A DNA stretch of 64,000 nt from G963675935 sp963675935 (GCA_963675935.2 CAXXPV010000008.1:620001-684000); one strand, 5' to 3'. Shown: positions 1-9,440, counted from the first letter of the stretch. Notes: generated by a model from the letters alone, not told the origin. Numbers and translations are program-made.

Positions 1-1
1 C

Positions 2-1351
2 GACACCGACAACGACGGCGTTTACGACACCGGCGAATCGCCCATCGGCGGCGTTACGCTTACACTCTACGGCGCGAACGGCAACGCACTCGACACGACC
101 ACGACGAATTCGAGCGGCTATTATTCCTTCGATGAATTGACGCCGGGCACGTATAAAGTCGTCGAGACACAGCCGACCGGATACCTCGACGGAAAAGACA
201 CGGCCGGAACCGTGGGCGGCACGACCGTCGGCACGGCCGGCAACGACGTGATTTCGTCGATTACGTTGGCCACGGAGCAGTCGGGCGTCAATTACAACTT
301 CGGCGAATTGCTGCCGGCCGTCATCAGCGGCTACGTCTACGTCGATGCCGACAACGACGGCAAGTTCGATTCCGGCGAATCGCCCATTGTCGGCGCTACC
401 GTTACGCTCTACGATTCCGACGGTGACGCGGTCGCCACGACCACGACGAATTCAAGCGGCTACTATGCTTTTGACAACTTGGCGCCCAACACGTATAAAA
501 TTGTCGAGACGCAGCCGACTGGATACCTCGATGGAAAAGACACGGCTGGAACCATAGGCGGCGCAACCGTCGGAACCGCCGGCAACGACAAAATCACTTC
601 CGTCGTTTTGGCCAGCGGACAGTCGGGGTTGAATTACAACTTCGGCGAACTGTTGCCGGCCGCCGTCAGCGGCTATGTCTACGTCGATGCCGACAACGAC
701 GGCAAGTTCGATTCCGGCGAATCGCCCATCAGCAGCGCCACCCTCACGCTCTACGATTCCAACGGCGATAAAGTCGCCACGGCCACGACGAATTCGAGCG
801 GCTATTACATTTTCGAGAACTTAACGCCCGGCGCCTACAAAGTCGTCGAGACGCAGCCGACCGGATACCTCGATGGAAAGGATACGGCCGGCACCATCGA
901 CGGCGCGACCGTCGGAACCGCGGGCAACGACATAATTACTTCGATCACGTTGGCCAGCGGGCAGTCGGGCATCCAGTACAACTTCGGTGAGATCGAGCCG
1001 GTGAGCATCAGCGGCCGCGTCTTCGCCGACATGGACAACGACGATGCGTTCACCGCCGGCGATACGCTCCTCAAGGGCGTCACCGTCAAACTGTACGACG
1101 GCGACGGCAACCTCGTCGGCACGACCACGACCGACAGCAAGGGCAAGTATTCGTTCACTGGCCTTTCGCCGGACACCTACATCGTCGTCGAAACCCAGCC
1201 GAGCGGCTACCTCGAAGGCGGCGATCAGGTCGGCACGGTCGATGGCGTGATCGTCGGCAAGCTTGACGGCGTCGATCGAATCAAGGCCATCACGCTCAAC
1301 TCGGGCGACGATGGCGTCAGTTATGATTTCTGGGAAATCGTGCCCGCCACG
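2..1351 (+). repeat. Tandem 342-bp coding repeat (SdrD B-like units)
   Basis: Consecutive units begin at 323, 665, 1007 and 1352, so the spacing is 342, 342 and 345 bp. The units starting before 323, at 323 and at 665 are nearly identical at DNA level, while the unit at 1007 is clearly diverged. This pattern indicates recent tandem duplication or homogenisation of the upstream units. Confidence 0.85.
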
Positions 1352-2959
1352 ATTTCCGGCTACGTGTTCAAGGACGGATCGACGATCGAGCTTGAGGAAG
1401 ATGAAGCGGCCCCGAACATTCCCGATGTCCGCGACGGGAAGCTCACCTCGGACGACACCCGGCTTTCGGGCATCACGCTGCAACTGTGCGACGCCAGCGG
1501 CAATCCGCTCTACGACGACAACGGCAAGGCCATCACCACGACGACCAACGCCAAGGGATACTACCAGTTCACCAATCTTCTGCCGGGACAGTATTCGGTT
1601 GTCGAGGTGCAGCCGACCAGCTATCTGATGGGCATCACCACGGCGGGCACCGAGGGCGGCATCGTCGTCAACCAATACGCCGACGTGAGCGAAAGTCTTT
1701 TGAGCACGCTGGTCGTCACGACTTCCGACAACGCAATCGTGCGAATCACGCTCGCGGCAGGCGAATCGGCCGTGAACTACAATTTCAGCCACGTGCTGAT
1801 CGACCGATACGACACGCCGACGCCGCCGTGGTCGCCGAATCCGCCCACCAGCCCGTGGCTGCCCGCGCCCGAGCCGATTCCATTCGTCGAATATGGGGCG
1901 TATGCGGCGCCGTATTATCTGACGCCCGAAACCATCCATCCGATGTTGACCGGCGGAGGCGGTACGCCCGACGCCTACACGTGGCACTTGAGCGTCATCG
2001 ACGCCGGCCAGCCGCGCAACGAGGGAATGGGCAACAATCTCGTGCAGGTTTCACAAACCACGCTGTTCGATCCGGTTTCGTGGAGCGGCGCCGACCTGGG
2101 CGAGTCGCAATGGATTTTGGCCGACAAGGACGGCAAACCGGTCAAAACCATTCACTTCGGAATTAAGCACGCCATCCCGCTGGTCGGCGACTGGAACGGC
2201 GACGGCGTCTCCACGGTGGGCGTATTCATGGACGGCTCGTGGTTCCTCGATCTCAACGGCAACGGCGTTTGGGACGAAGGCGACTTGTGGGTCAAGTTGG
2301 GCAAGAAGGACGACCAGCCCGTTGCCGGCGATTGGAACGGCGACGCGAAGACCGACATCGGCATTTTCGGACCAATGTGGGCGGGCGACATCAAGGCGAT
2401 TACGGTTGAGCCGGGTCTGCCCGACTCGCAAAACCCGCCGACGCCCGTTCGGCCCAAGAACGTTCCGCCCGACGCCGCCGACGCCGCCGTCGGTTGGCGC
2501 ACGCTGAAAAAGGGCAACGTCGGCCGGATGCGGTCCGACCTGATCGACCACGTGTTTGAATACGGCGCGAAGGGCGACATCGCCTTGACGGGCGATTGGA
2601 ACGGCGACGGCATTGCGACCGTCGGCATCTTCCGCAATGGCACGTGGTTCCTCGACATGGACGGCGACGGTCGCTGGAGCAAGGGCGACATCAGCGTCAA
2701 ATTCGGCCAAGACGGCGACCTCCCGGTGGTCGGCGATTGGAACGGCGACGGCATCTCGAAGCTCGGCGTCTACCGCAACGGCACGTTTATTCTCGATACG
2801 AACAACAATCGCGAGATCGACGCGGCCGACAAGGTCTTCGCGTTGGGCCAGGCCGGCGACCGCCCGGTGGCCGGCGACTGGAACGGCGACGGCGCCGACG
2901 AGGTTGGCGTTTACGAGGACGGCGTCGGAGGCGACGTGCCCTTGCAGGCGTCGCGGTGA
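2..2959 (+). CDS. SdrD B-like / FG-GAP repeat surface protein, 5' partial
   Basis: The reading frame is open from base 2, so the true start lies upstream of the window. The N-terminal half holds tandem SdrD B/Cna B-like beta-sandwich units of about 114 residues. Each opens with SGYVYVDADNDGKFDSGES and carries TTNSSGYY and VETQPTGYLDG. Two further, diverged units follow at 1007-1351 and 1352-1800. A Pro-rich linker leads to a C-terminal domain with repeated GDWNGDG motifs, typical of FG-GAP/VCBS-type Ca-binding propeller repeats; one such block is split by a linker with PPTPVRPKNVPPDA. There is no dockerin, LPXTG or PEP-CTERM signal. It is probably an exported surface or matrix protein, as known for planctomycete giant proteins. 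The exact ligand is unknown. Confidence 0.85.
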   Translation, partial: DTDNDGVYDTGESPIGGVTLTLYGANGNALDTTTTNSSGYYSFDELTPGTYKVVETQPTGYLDGKDTAGTVGGTTVGTAGNDVISSITLATEQSGVNYNFGELLPAVISGYVYVDADNDGKFDSGESPIVGATVTLYDSDGDAVATTTTNSSGYYAFDNLAPNTYKIVETQPTGYLDGKDTAGTIGGATVGTAGNDKITSVVLASGQSGLNYNFGELLPAAVSGYVYVDADNDGKFDSGESPISSATLTLYDSNGDKVATATTNSSGYYIFENLTPGAYKVVETQPTGYLDGKDTAGTIDGATVGTAGNDIITSITLASGQSGIQYNFGEIEPVSISGRVFADMDNDDAFTAGDTLLKGVTVKLYDGDGNLVGTTTTDSKGKYSFTGLSPDTYIVVETQPSGYLEGGDQVGTVDGVIVGKLDGVDRIKAITLNSGDDGVSYDFWEIVPATISGYVFKDGSTIELEEDEAAPNIPDVRDGKLTSDDTRLSGITLQLCDASGNPLYDDNGKAITTTTNAKGYYQFTNLLPGQYSVVEVQPTSYLMGITTAGTEGGIVVNQYADVSESLLSTLVVTTSDNAIVRITLAAGESAVNYNFSHVLIDRYDTPTPPWSPNPPTSPWLPAPEPIPFVEYGAYAAPYYLTPETIHPMLTGGGGTPDAYTWHLSVIDAGQPRNEGMGNNLVQVSQTTLFDPVSWSGADLGESQWILADKDGKPVKTIHFGIKHAIPLVGDWNGDGVSTVGVFMDGSWFLDLNGNGVWDEGDLWVKLGKKDDQPVAGDWNGDAKTDIGIFGPMWAGDIKAITVEPGLPDSQNPPTPVRPKNVPPDAADAAVGWRTLKKGNVGRMRSDLIDHVFEYGAKGDIALTGDWNGDGIATVGIFRNGTWFLDMDGDGRWSKGDISVKFGQDGDLPVVGDWNGDGISKLGVYRNGTFILDTNNNREIDAADKVFALGQAGDRPVAGDWNGDGADEVGVYEDGVGGDVPLQASR

Positions 2960-3017
2960 GGTTGTGGGTAGTTCGTCCGTTTGTTGATGGACTTTCTAAA
3001 AAGCGATATCACATGAA

Positions 3018-3135
3018 CCCGTTTTATTGACTGGCAGCTTGATAATGTCGTATAGCCGGGGGCCAACGGCCCGCGGAATGCGGTTTTCATTACCAACGAC
3101 GCCGACATTTATAACCTGACGGTCAATAAACGACG
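3018..3135 (+). repeat. ~108-bp terminal-inverted-repeat element, copy 1
   Basis: The ends are inverted repeats (left TTTTATTGACTGGCAG, right CTGACGGTCAATAAACG). Inside is an ATGTCG...CGACAT inner arm and a central hairpin with arms around AAC (GGGGGCC AAC GGCCCGC). The same layout recurs at 19013, 30304 and 38979. It lies about 60 nt after the stop of the upstream surface-protein gene. Confidence 0.8.
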
Positions 3136-3538
3136 AAGACTTCCGCCCCTCTCGTTTCTCGACGAGAAGAGTCTGCGGCACTGCGACTTGTGGCTACAAT
3201 CGCTACGCTGCTGCGTGTGCCGCTGGCTTTATCTGATTGGGGCCTTCCCCTTTCGGCCCCATGTTCTGTCGCGAATGGATTCTCGGACAGTCCATCGGAA
3301 TCCGCTGTCGAGCCGGGCGATTGGACGTACGTGGACATCGACACGTTCGAGTCCAACGTCGGCGAGTTCGAGGCGGACATCGAGTACGAGCCGTCCTTCT
3401 GATTTCCCTTCTAATTTTTGCCGCTGGCGAGTCGGCACGTGGGCGGAGTGCGCGCACCGTGGGATTGGGCCTCAGTTTGCGACAGGCCGGGCCATTTGCA
3501 GGCTTCTGAAATGCTTCCGCCACCCACTCATCGACGTT

Positions 3539-3593
3539 CAAGGTGTTCGCAAGGGCGGTGCGGCCATGGCCGCACCGCCCTTGCGGACACCTT
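3539..3593. repeat. Long perfect hairpin in the 2960-3771 intergenic region
   Basis: This is an inverted repeat of about 27 bp per arm around GGCC|ATGGCC, rich in GC. It is not followed by a T-run, so it looks more like a palindromic repeat than a simple terminator. The rest of 3136-3771 holds only short open frames without recognisable domains or a clear ribosome-binding site. Confidence 0.65.
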
Positions 3594-3771
3594 GCCACAC
3601 CCTTCATCTAGGGTATAATCAACGCTTTATGGACAAATCAAAATTCCTATCACTCTCGGTGGAGCGTTTGAGATTGCCGACGGTTGCTCCAAAATGAAGA
3701 CTTGGATAGGCTTCCCAATCCGCTGGAATGTTCCATTGTAATTATTGTCACGATGATCGGAGATATCTGAA

Positions 3772-5688
3772 ATGTCGCAAAAACCACTTGTCGCCATTGT
3801 CAACATCGTATTGCTTTTTGCGCAGGCGGCGTTTACCAATGCAGCGGATCCCTCCCGCACTTGGCCTAAGATCAAGCTGCTGAACCCTAAAGAGGTTAAA
3901 CTTTCAGGAGCAATCGGCGACTCGCTGGATCGCGGTGTGAAACGGCTGGCGAAGCCTCCCTATTCGTTGGAATGGTTGCGGTCGGACGTTTCATTTGAAA
4001 CCAATCGCATCTTTACCAACTACAGCGGCGATGCTTCGGGGCGATTCCTGGAACTAGTCGCTCTGACCCGTTCAGAAGATCACCCGGCCCCGGCAGCATT
4101 TCGCCCCTTAATGGAAACGGTGTCCAAGTATCAGAAGGCGGACGGCCATTTCGGCAAGGAGCATGATTACTCAAAACCGTTGAAGCAAAACACGACACCG
4201 ATTACCATGCTTTGGGGAAATGCCCGGATGTTGGTGGGTTTAGTCACCTGTGCCGAGGAACTCCACGATCCCAAGTTGTTGGAAGCGGCCAAGCGGCTGG
4301 GCGATTTCTACGTGAACAGCAACAAACACCTGACCTCGCCGGCCCGAGAGGCCGAATATCGCTCGAGCGGCACCTATGGCGATAGCTATACCTGCTGCTA
4401 TTTTCCTGCGATGGAAGGTCTGAATCTGCTCTATCTGGCCACAAAAGACGAGCGATACCTCAAGCAGGCCAAACGGATGGCCGAATGGTTTTTTAAATTC
4501 GACACCCTGCCTACCGATCACAGCCACGGGAACCTCTGTGATTGGCGGTCGATCGTGCAACTCTACGAGATCACCGGCGAAAAACGTTACCTGGACCTTG
4601 CCTGCGCGAAGTGGGATGCCGCAATGAATGGGGGATACATTTGGCCGATCGGCGGCGTCGGCGAACACTTTTATGTCTCTTTCAAGGGCGACGAGGGCTG
4701 CAGCGAATCGGATCTGTTGCGGTTCCACCTCGATCTCTGGCGGATGACCGGCGAGGTCCGCTACCTCGACATGGCCGAACGCCTTCTGTTGAATCAGTAT
4801 GCCGCCAACCAATGTCCCAACGGCGGCTACGGAATGCGGCTGTATGACAACGATGCGACTGGTCCCATCGCCACGCATAATCCCGTGGAAGAATGGCCGT
4901 TCTGCTGCAATTTTCACGGCCCGTTGGGGCTCTATTTCCTCAAGGGATATTTAGCCGCCAGTTCTGACCAGGGCATATTTGTGAACTTCCCGCTGGATTT
5001 CACTGCGCCAGTCAAGGCCGGCGGGCGCGATTGGCGGATCGCGGTGCAGAGCAATCCGCGGTATTCCGTGGGCGAGGCAGACCTTGAAGTCGAGCTTGTT
5101 CCTCAAGGCCAAACCGATGCCACCCACACCACGCTTTGGCTGCGTGTCCCCGCTTGGTCGACTGGCGTAAAGTCCGCGAGTATCAATGGGGCGGTGATCT
5201 CACCGCCGGTCGAGGGCGGATATCTCCGCATCGAACGGGATTTCAAGGCTGGAGAAAAGGTGAAGATCACGTTTCTCACTGAATTATTCGCCGAGGGGAG
5301 AAAATTTCAGAGACAACGTATTGAGCCGGGGAAAATCTCCAGACTGCGCGATGTGGCGCTCGTGCTGGGGCCACAGGTTCTCTTTGCGCCCCAAGAACCC
5401 GCGGGACGTCCGACGTTGCTGGCGACAGTGAACGCGGCCGGCAAGTTGGAGCTTCTCGCCCGAGAAGAAAACGACTATATCTCGGTCGCGTTGCCTGGTC
5501 CTGACGTCAACGAGGCACAAATTGCCACGGCGCTAGAGTCCGCTCCGCCCGTGCTGCTGCATCCTTGGCAATACTCATCGACCAATCGCCGCATGGCGTT
5601 TCTGTGCGACTTGGTAGTGCTGCCGAAAGGCTCTACGGCACTCAAGGGCTTGACTGCTTTCGTAGACCGAGCAAGGTCCGCCCGCTAA
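3772..5688 (+). CDS. GH127-like (DUF1680) glycoside hydrolase, secreted
   Basis: This 638-residue protein begins with an export-type signal peptide (about residues 1-24, ending FTNAA). The body is an alpha/alpha-barrel typical of beta-L-arabinofuranosidase family GH127. The metal/nucleophile set of that family can be read: an E-G-C triad (Glu308, Cys310) and the Cys-Cys pair at 378-379 in FCCNFHG. GH127 enzymes retain configuration using a Zn-bound Cys nucleophile. The likely role is trimming arabinofuranosides or related sugars from plant or algal glycans in the periplasm. The gene stands alone between two element-rich intergenic regions. Exact substrate is uncertain because related families (GH146 and others) share this fold. 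Confidence 0.8.
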   Translation: MSQKPLVAIVNIVLLFAQAAFTNAADPSRTWPKIKLLNPKEVKLSGAIGDSLDRGVKRLAKPPYSLEWLRSDVSFETNRIFTNYSGDASGRFLELVALTRSEDHPAPAAFRPLMETVSKYQKADGHFGKEHDYSKPLKQNTTPITMLWGNARMLVGLVTCAEELHDPKLLEAAKRLGDFYVNSNKHLTSPAREAEYRSSGTYGDSYTCCYFPAMEGLNLLYLATKDERYLKQAKRMAEWFFKFDTLPTDHSHGNLCDWRSIVQLYEITGEKRYLDLACAKWDAAMNGGYIWPIGGVGEHFYVSFKGDEGCSESDLLRFHLDLWRMTGEVRYLDMAERLLLNQYAANQCPNGGYGMRLYDNDATGPIATHNPVEEWPFCCNFHGPLGLYFLKGYLAASSDQGIFVNFPLDFTAPVKAGGRDWRIAVQSNPRYSVGEADLEVELVPQGQTDATHTTLWLRVPAWSTGVKSASINGAVISPPVEGGYLRIERDFKAGEKVKITFLTELFAEGRKFQRQRIEPGKISRLRDVALVLGPQVLFAPQEPAGRPTLLATVNAAGKLELLAREENDYISVALPGPDVNEAQIATALESAPPVLLHPWQYSSTNRRMAFLCDLVVLPKGSTALKGLTAFVDRARSAR

Positions 5689-5919
5689 ACAACGCGCCCG
5701 ACATTTGTTTTCCGAGAGTCATTAGTGATAATTAGTGGAGAGTAGTGTTCCAAAAAATAGTCAAGTTATTTTGGCGCGAGACCTTAGCGTTTCCCGCCGT
5801 CGTCCTTCGGGCCGGAGTAGAGTCGAGAGGTGGCGCGGTGGGGTAGGCTTCGACATATTCTGTTTCGGGGTTTCCCCGGCTGTGTCTCAATAGTCGCATG
5901 CCGTGCTCCGTTTCCACCT

Positions 5920-5962
5920 CCCGCTCATCGAACCGGACGGGCGGATTTCCCGCATCCGGCTC
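5920..5962 (-). ncRNA. Group II intron domain V
   Basis: The minus strand reads GAGCCGGATGCGGG, then AAAT, then CCGCCCGTCCGGTTC. This matches the hallmark domain V hairpin of bacterial group II introns (catalytic GAGCCG...CGGTTC pairing). It lies 13 nt after the maturase stop codon, the usual spacing. Confidence 0.85.
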
Positions 5963-5974
5963 TCGGACAAGGAT

Positions 5975-7327
5975 TCATGTGTTCGCCCACGGAAAGGTGC
6001 GCGTTTTCGCACGCAGCCGGATCAAGCCCAACTGCTGCTCCAGGTAATGGTCGGGGAATCGTGACTTCTCCGCACCCCGATGGAGCTTGTGTTTCGCGCG
6101 CAACCACTGTCGGAGCCGATGGCAGGTGTATTGATCGACCAAGCCGTATGCCTTGCTCACCGGGCCCAAGCGAAAGTAATTCGCCCAGCCGGTCAGCAAG
6201 CGGTTCAGTCGCTCAATGCGATCCTCCACGTCGGCCCACACCATGTCTCGGCCGGTCATCGCATGGATCGCCTGGCAAACCCGGACGATCTTCTTCCGCG
6301 ACGGTCGCGTACCAATGTAGGCACGGCCCGTCACGGGCGAATGACATTTGCCGATGGTATAACCCAGGAAGTCGAACGATTCGTTCCAGACGCGACAACG
6401 CCGCGTCTTGGCCTCGTTCACCGTCAGCTTCAGTTTCGACATCATTTCCCGCATCACGCTCATGGCCTTCACGGCCGTGCCGCGACAACAGATCACGAAG
6501 TCGTCCGCGTAGTTGACGATGTGGGCTTTTAGCCGAGCCTCGTGCCCCAGCAATTTCCAGCCCAGTACGAATCGACGCATGTAGAGGTTGCTTAACAGCG
6601 GCGAGATCGGAGCGCCCTGCGGCGTCCCCCGACCTTCGTCCTTGTTGCGGGTTGTTCGCTGCTTCCGACCACGCTCGTCTACTTCTTCCACCGGTGTTTC
6701 AAGCCACATCTTGATAAGATGCAACAGATGCCGATCGCTCACGCGACGGGCCACCGATTTCATCAGCTCGGCGTGCGGAATGCTGTCGAAATACCCGCTC
6801 AAATCCGCGTCAACCACCTCCGTATGCCCCGTCTTCAGCCAAGCATGGACTTGCTCGACGGCGTCGAGGACGCTGCGGTCCGGCCGATAGGCATATTGCT
6901 CCGGTTGAAGATCGGCCTCGAAGATCGGAGCCAACACCAACACGGTCGCCATCTGCACCACGCGGTCTCGGACCGTCGGAATGCCCAACGGCCTCCGCTT
7001 CCCGTCCGGCTTGGGAATGTACACTCGCCGAACCGGTTGCGGACGATACGTCTTCTTCTTGAGTTCTTCCGTCAGTTCGTCCAGCCATCGTACTATCCCG
7101 TACTTCTCGATGTCCTCGAACGTCTGGCCGTCCACCCCTGCCGCTCCGCCATTGGCCAAGCAGCATTGATAGGCGAACGCCAGCACGTCTCGACGATACA
7201 CCTTGTCGTACAGCAGATAGAATCGATAGCCGGGCGATCCCTTCGCTTTAGCATGTAACGCTTCCTGTAACTTCTGAACCTTTGATGGAGGTGTCAGGCT
7301 CATCGCCAATCTCCCAGCTCTCGCCAC
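5975..7327 (-). CDS. ltrA: Group II intron reverse transcriptase/maturase (body)
   Basis: This 450-residue frame contains the RT domain with RPLGIPTVRDRVVQ, the catalytic YADD box, GTPQGAPISPLLSN, and a C-terminal group II maturase (GIIM/X) domain around ADVEDRIERLNRLLTGWANYF. The normal N-terminal leader of this family is missing because an IS3 insertion separates it (fragment at 8945-9114). Translation could begin at GTG 7327 or ATG 7303. Its function in the intact intron would be RNA splicing and target-primed retrohoming. Whether this truncated form is expressed or active is doubtful. Confidence 0.85.
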   Translation of the reverse strand: MARAGRLAMSLTPPSKVQKLQEALHAKAKGSPGYRFYLLYDKVYRRDVLAFAYQCCLANGGAAGVDGQTFEDIEKYGIVRWLDELTEELKKKTYRPQPVRRVYIPKPDGKRRPLGIPTVRDRVVQMATVLVLAPIFEADLQPEQYAYRPDRSVLDAVEQVHAWLKTGHTEVVDADLSGYFDSIPHAELMKSVARRVSDRHLLHLIKMWLETPVEEVDERGRKQRTTRNKDEGRGTPQGAPISPLLSNLYMRRFVLGWKLLGHEARLKAHIVNYADDFVICCRGTAVKAMSVMREMMSKLKLTVNEAKTRRCRVWNESFDFLGYTIGKCHSPVTGRAYIGTRPSRKKIVRVCQAIHAMTGRDMVWADVEDRIERLNRLLTGWANYFRLGPVSKAYGLVDQYTCHRLRQWLRAKHKLHRGAEKSRFPDHYLEQQLGLIRLRAKTRTFPWANT

Positions 7328-7603
7328 TTCTTGCGTTATCCTTGTGTTTTGGTTCAGCGTGAAATGGAAACGTCGATTGCTGAGTTAAGGATCGTTAAGA
7401 CATGAAAGTTGTTTGGTAGTGCCTTGGATTTTGCGCATTGATGTTGTAAGCGAGGGAGGTGGACGGCAGCGTGGCCGCCGCCCATGCCTCGCTCACAACC
7501 CCTAGGTCGGCGCTCGGGTTGGTTCCCACCAGAGCCCTATCCTCCGCCCAGGCCGTTTACCATCGTAGCCGAGTTTCAGCCGTCAGGCAACCGTTCGTAA
7601 ACG

Positions 7604-8506
7604 CTACGCCTCGCGTTGCTCCTTGCGACGCTCGCGAGCCTCGTTTAGCTTGCGGTCTCGCACTGCGAAAATCTCCGTCTCGCGGCCCGACAACTTGTCC
7701 GACGGCGCAATGTAGCCGATCGCGCTGTGCAAGCGAACGTGGTTGTAATGCTCCACATAGTTGCCGACGAGGCGAATCGCGTCCTCCAGCGAGATCGGCG
7801 TGCCGGGCCGAATACACTCGCCTTTGATGCTCCCGTGAAATCGCTCCAGCTTGCCGTTGCTCTGCGGATAGTACGGACTCGTCCGCACATGTGTCATCCC
7901 GCAGATGCGAATGAACTCCTTGAAATCCTTCGCCACAAATTGCGACCCGTTGTCGCTGATGATCCGAGGCGTTTCGTTCGGGAACTTTTCTTTTGCACGC
8001 TGAAGAACAACCAATTCGTCTTGCTCGGTCATCGAACGGCGAATCTCCCAATGCACAATGTAACGGCTGTAGCCGTCGAGGATCGTCGTCAGGTAGTAAA
8101 ACGTGCCATGGATGTTGATGTAGCTTATGTCGATATGCCAATGTTCATGCGGTTTTTTCGGCTGATGGAAGCCCGTGCCTTTCTTGGAGGGTTTGTTCGT
8201 TGAGCGGCCGATGCGGCCCGCCGATTTCAATACGCGATACACCGTGCTGGGGCTTGCCGCCACCACGTCGCGGTCGAGCATCATGAACGCCAATCGTCGA
8301 TAGCCTTCCAACGGAAACTCGAACGAAAACTTGATGATGGACTGCTTCTCCCAGTCTTCGAGCCACCAGTCGCGCGGCACCCAACCGTTGTGTTCGTTGC
8401 GTTTGCCATAGCGATCCTTCCAGTCGTGAAACTTGCTCGATGTGATGCCCAACCAAGCGACGAACTGCCGGGCGGGAATCTCTGTACGCTCGTTCCAACG
8501 CCGCAC
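7604..8506 (-). CDS. IS3-family transposase OrfB
   Basis: This is an integrase-core DDE transposase. The catalytic Asp lies in HIDISYIN, the second Asp in IISDNGSQF, and the Glu in NGKLERFHGSIKGE. The open frame actually extends upstream of the GTG at 8506 to the orfA frameshift site. The natural product is therefore probably an OrfAB fusion made by -1 slippage at an A7 run near the end of orfA. All three catalytic residues are intact, so it may be active. Confidence 0.88.
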   Translation of the reverse strand: MRRWNERTEIPARQFVAWLGITSSKFHDWKDRYGKRNEHNGWVPRDWWLEDWEKQSIIKFSFEFPLEGYRRLAFMMLDRDVVAASPSTVYRVLKSAGRIGRSTNKPSKKGTGFHQPKKPHEHWHIDISYINIHGTFYYLTTILDGYSRYIVHWEIRRSMTEQDELVVLQRAKEKFPNETPRIISDNGSQFVAKDFKEFIRICGMTHVRTSPYYPQSNGKLERFHGSIKGECIRPGTPISLEDAIRLVGNYVEHYNHVRLHSAIGYIAPSDKLSGRETEIFAVRDRKLNEARERRKEQREA

Positions 8507-8553
8507 GTAATCGACGACTTCATCGCGGGTGTCATGGGGAACCCAACATCCGT

Positions 8554-8871
8554 TTAGAGTTCCCCAGCCTCTTTTTTTGCGCGGACGTTCTCCTCCATCA
8601 ATTCGGAGATGACCTCGTTCTTTTGAACGAGCTTGGCCCGCAGCCGGGCAACCTCCTCCTCTTGAGCGGACAGTTTTTGGGCCTCGCGTTTGGCGACCGG
8701 ATGAAAGGCGGCCGAGGCGTTATCGAACAGGATTTTCTGCCAGGCGTAGATTTGGTTGGGCTTGATGCCGTACTCGTCGCACAGATCCGACATCGGTACT
8801 TTATCGACCAAGTACCTCTTAAGGATGGTAGCCTTCTGGTCTGTGGTGAAACATCGTCGTGGTGCAGTCAT
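8554..8871 (-). CDS. IS3-family transposase OrfA
   Basis: This 105-residue protein has an N-terminal helix-turn-helix (FTTDQKATILKRYL...MSDLCDEYGIKPNQIYAW) and a C-terminal leucine-zipper-like coiled coil. It ends within a GCAAAAAAAG slippery sequence that places orfB in the -1 frame. It is a DNA-binding partner for IS transposition. Confidence 0.87.
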   Translation of the reverse strand: MTAPRRCFTTDQKATILKRYLVDKVPMSDLCDEYGIKPNQIYAWQKILFDNASAAFHPVAKREAQKLSAQEEEVARLRAKLVQKNEVISELMEENVRAKKEAGEL

Positions 8872-8944
8872 GGATTTCTCCTCGTTTGGGGTTTGATTCT
8901 AACCCATACGACCGAGATTTTCCATTTCCAGCCGGTTCAAAACA

Positions 8945-9114
8945 CTTGAACCAAGGCCCCTTCCCTCCACCGGCATTGCCCGGCTTCGTCGGTACTACGG
9001 ACCTCTCCGCCACCCCACACGGCCCGGCCTGTTCCTCGCGGAAGTCCGGTTGACGGTCACGCGCCGCCACCGCTGGGGCTTCTCGTGTTGCTCGACGTTT
9101 CCTTGTGCAGACAT
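8945..9114 (-). pseudogene. N-terminal leader of the group II maturase, cut off by IS3
   Basis: From ATG 9114 the frame encodes MSAQGNVEQHEKPQRWRR and a basic leader typical of this maturase family. It has an in-frame TAG at 8997-8995 (codon 40). Past the TAG the frame continues into GLGS and, after removal of the IS3 element, joins SRITQEVARAGRLAMSL in the body at 7344 without a shift. The gene therefore has two lesions: a nonsense codon and an insertion. Confidence 0.8.
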
Positions 9115-9401
9115 GCTATCGCCATTACCCCGGTGGGATCGCAACTTCAGTCGCTCCACGTGAAGCTACGACATCGGCCTTCCCCGTCCCATTGTCGGGT
9201 CGGCTCCCACATCGTTCGTTTCGAGGCCTGCTCGGCGTTCACTCGCGTTACAGCCTGCCTGCTCGCGGAGTTGCCCAAGGCAACCCTTTCCATCGAAGGC
9301 TTCGGCAGTTTCGTTACCTCCACTGTCGCTCCGATTACTACCGGCCGCAGCGACTCGTTGCCGGGTGGGAATTGCACCCACTGAAAACGTCAGCCTTTTC
9401 A

Positions 9402-9440
9402 CGACGCACAAAGGGGACATCACTGATATTGCGACGCACA
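9402..9440. repeat. 30-bp direct repeat shared with the far side of the ISKra4-like element
   Basis: The unit CGACGCACAAAGGGGACATC plus ACTGATATTG begins at 9402 and again at 11170. Its next tandem copy starts at 9432 but is interrupted after 9 bp by the insertion sequence. Without the element the sequence would be two perfect tandem 30-bp units. The unit includes the REP-like core (9410-9430) and the complement of the first 8 nt of the group II intron. Confidence 0.75.

Larger units (their letters stand above)
7345..8944 (-). mobile_element. IS3-family insertion sequence, complete
   Basis: The element is 1600 bp. Its ends are imperfect inverted repeats beginning TGTTTTG (left TGTTTTGGTTCAGCGTGAAA, right TGTTTTGAACCGGCTGGAAA), flanked by a 4-bp duplication CTTG at 7341-7344 and 8945-8948. 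It carries orfA and orfB in the usual -1 relationship. A 4-bp duplication fits the IS407-like branch, but the subgroup is an inference. Confidence 0.88.
5810..9409 (-). mobile_element. Group II intron interrupted by an IS3 element
   Basis: Read on the minus strand, the element begins with the group II 5' consensus GTGCG at 9409. Structured RNA follows, then the maturase reading frame (9114 to 5975 minus the IS insertion), and a recognisable domain V at 5962-5920. The 3' boundary is approximate because the last nucleotides were not fixed. An IS3-family element at 7345-8944 sits inside the maturase gene. Removing it together with one CTTG duplication restores the frame. The 5' exon is a REP-like sequence (ATGTCCCCTTT). 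Confidence 0.8.

Noticed and set aside
2..1351. Regular repeats considered as a CRISPR array
   Set aside because: Units are 342 bp, coding, in frame and without spacers; no cas genes are nearby.
821..1987. 388-codon minus-strand frame opposite the SdrD B-like gene
   Set aside because: It is the antisense shadow of a strongly conserved repeat-coding sequence with typical Arg/Gly-rich artefact composition.
3188..3697. Several overlapping open frames in the 3.2-3.7 kb region
   Set aside because: High-GC shadow frames without start signals or conserved motifs; one runs through a perfect palindrome.
5975..7327. Reverse transcriptase considered as retron, DGR or abortive-infection RT
   Set aside because: Presence of a GIIM maturase domain, a domain V RNA 13 nt downstream and a GTGCG 5' end identify it as a group II intron protein.
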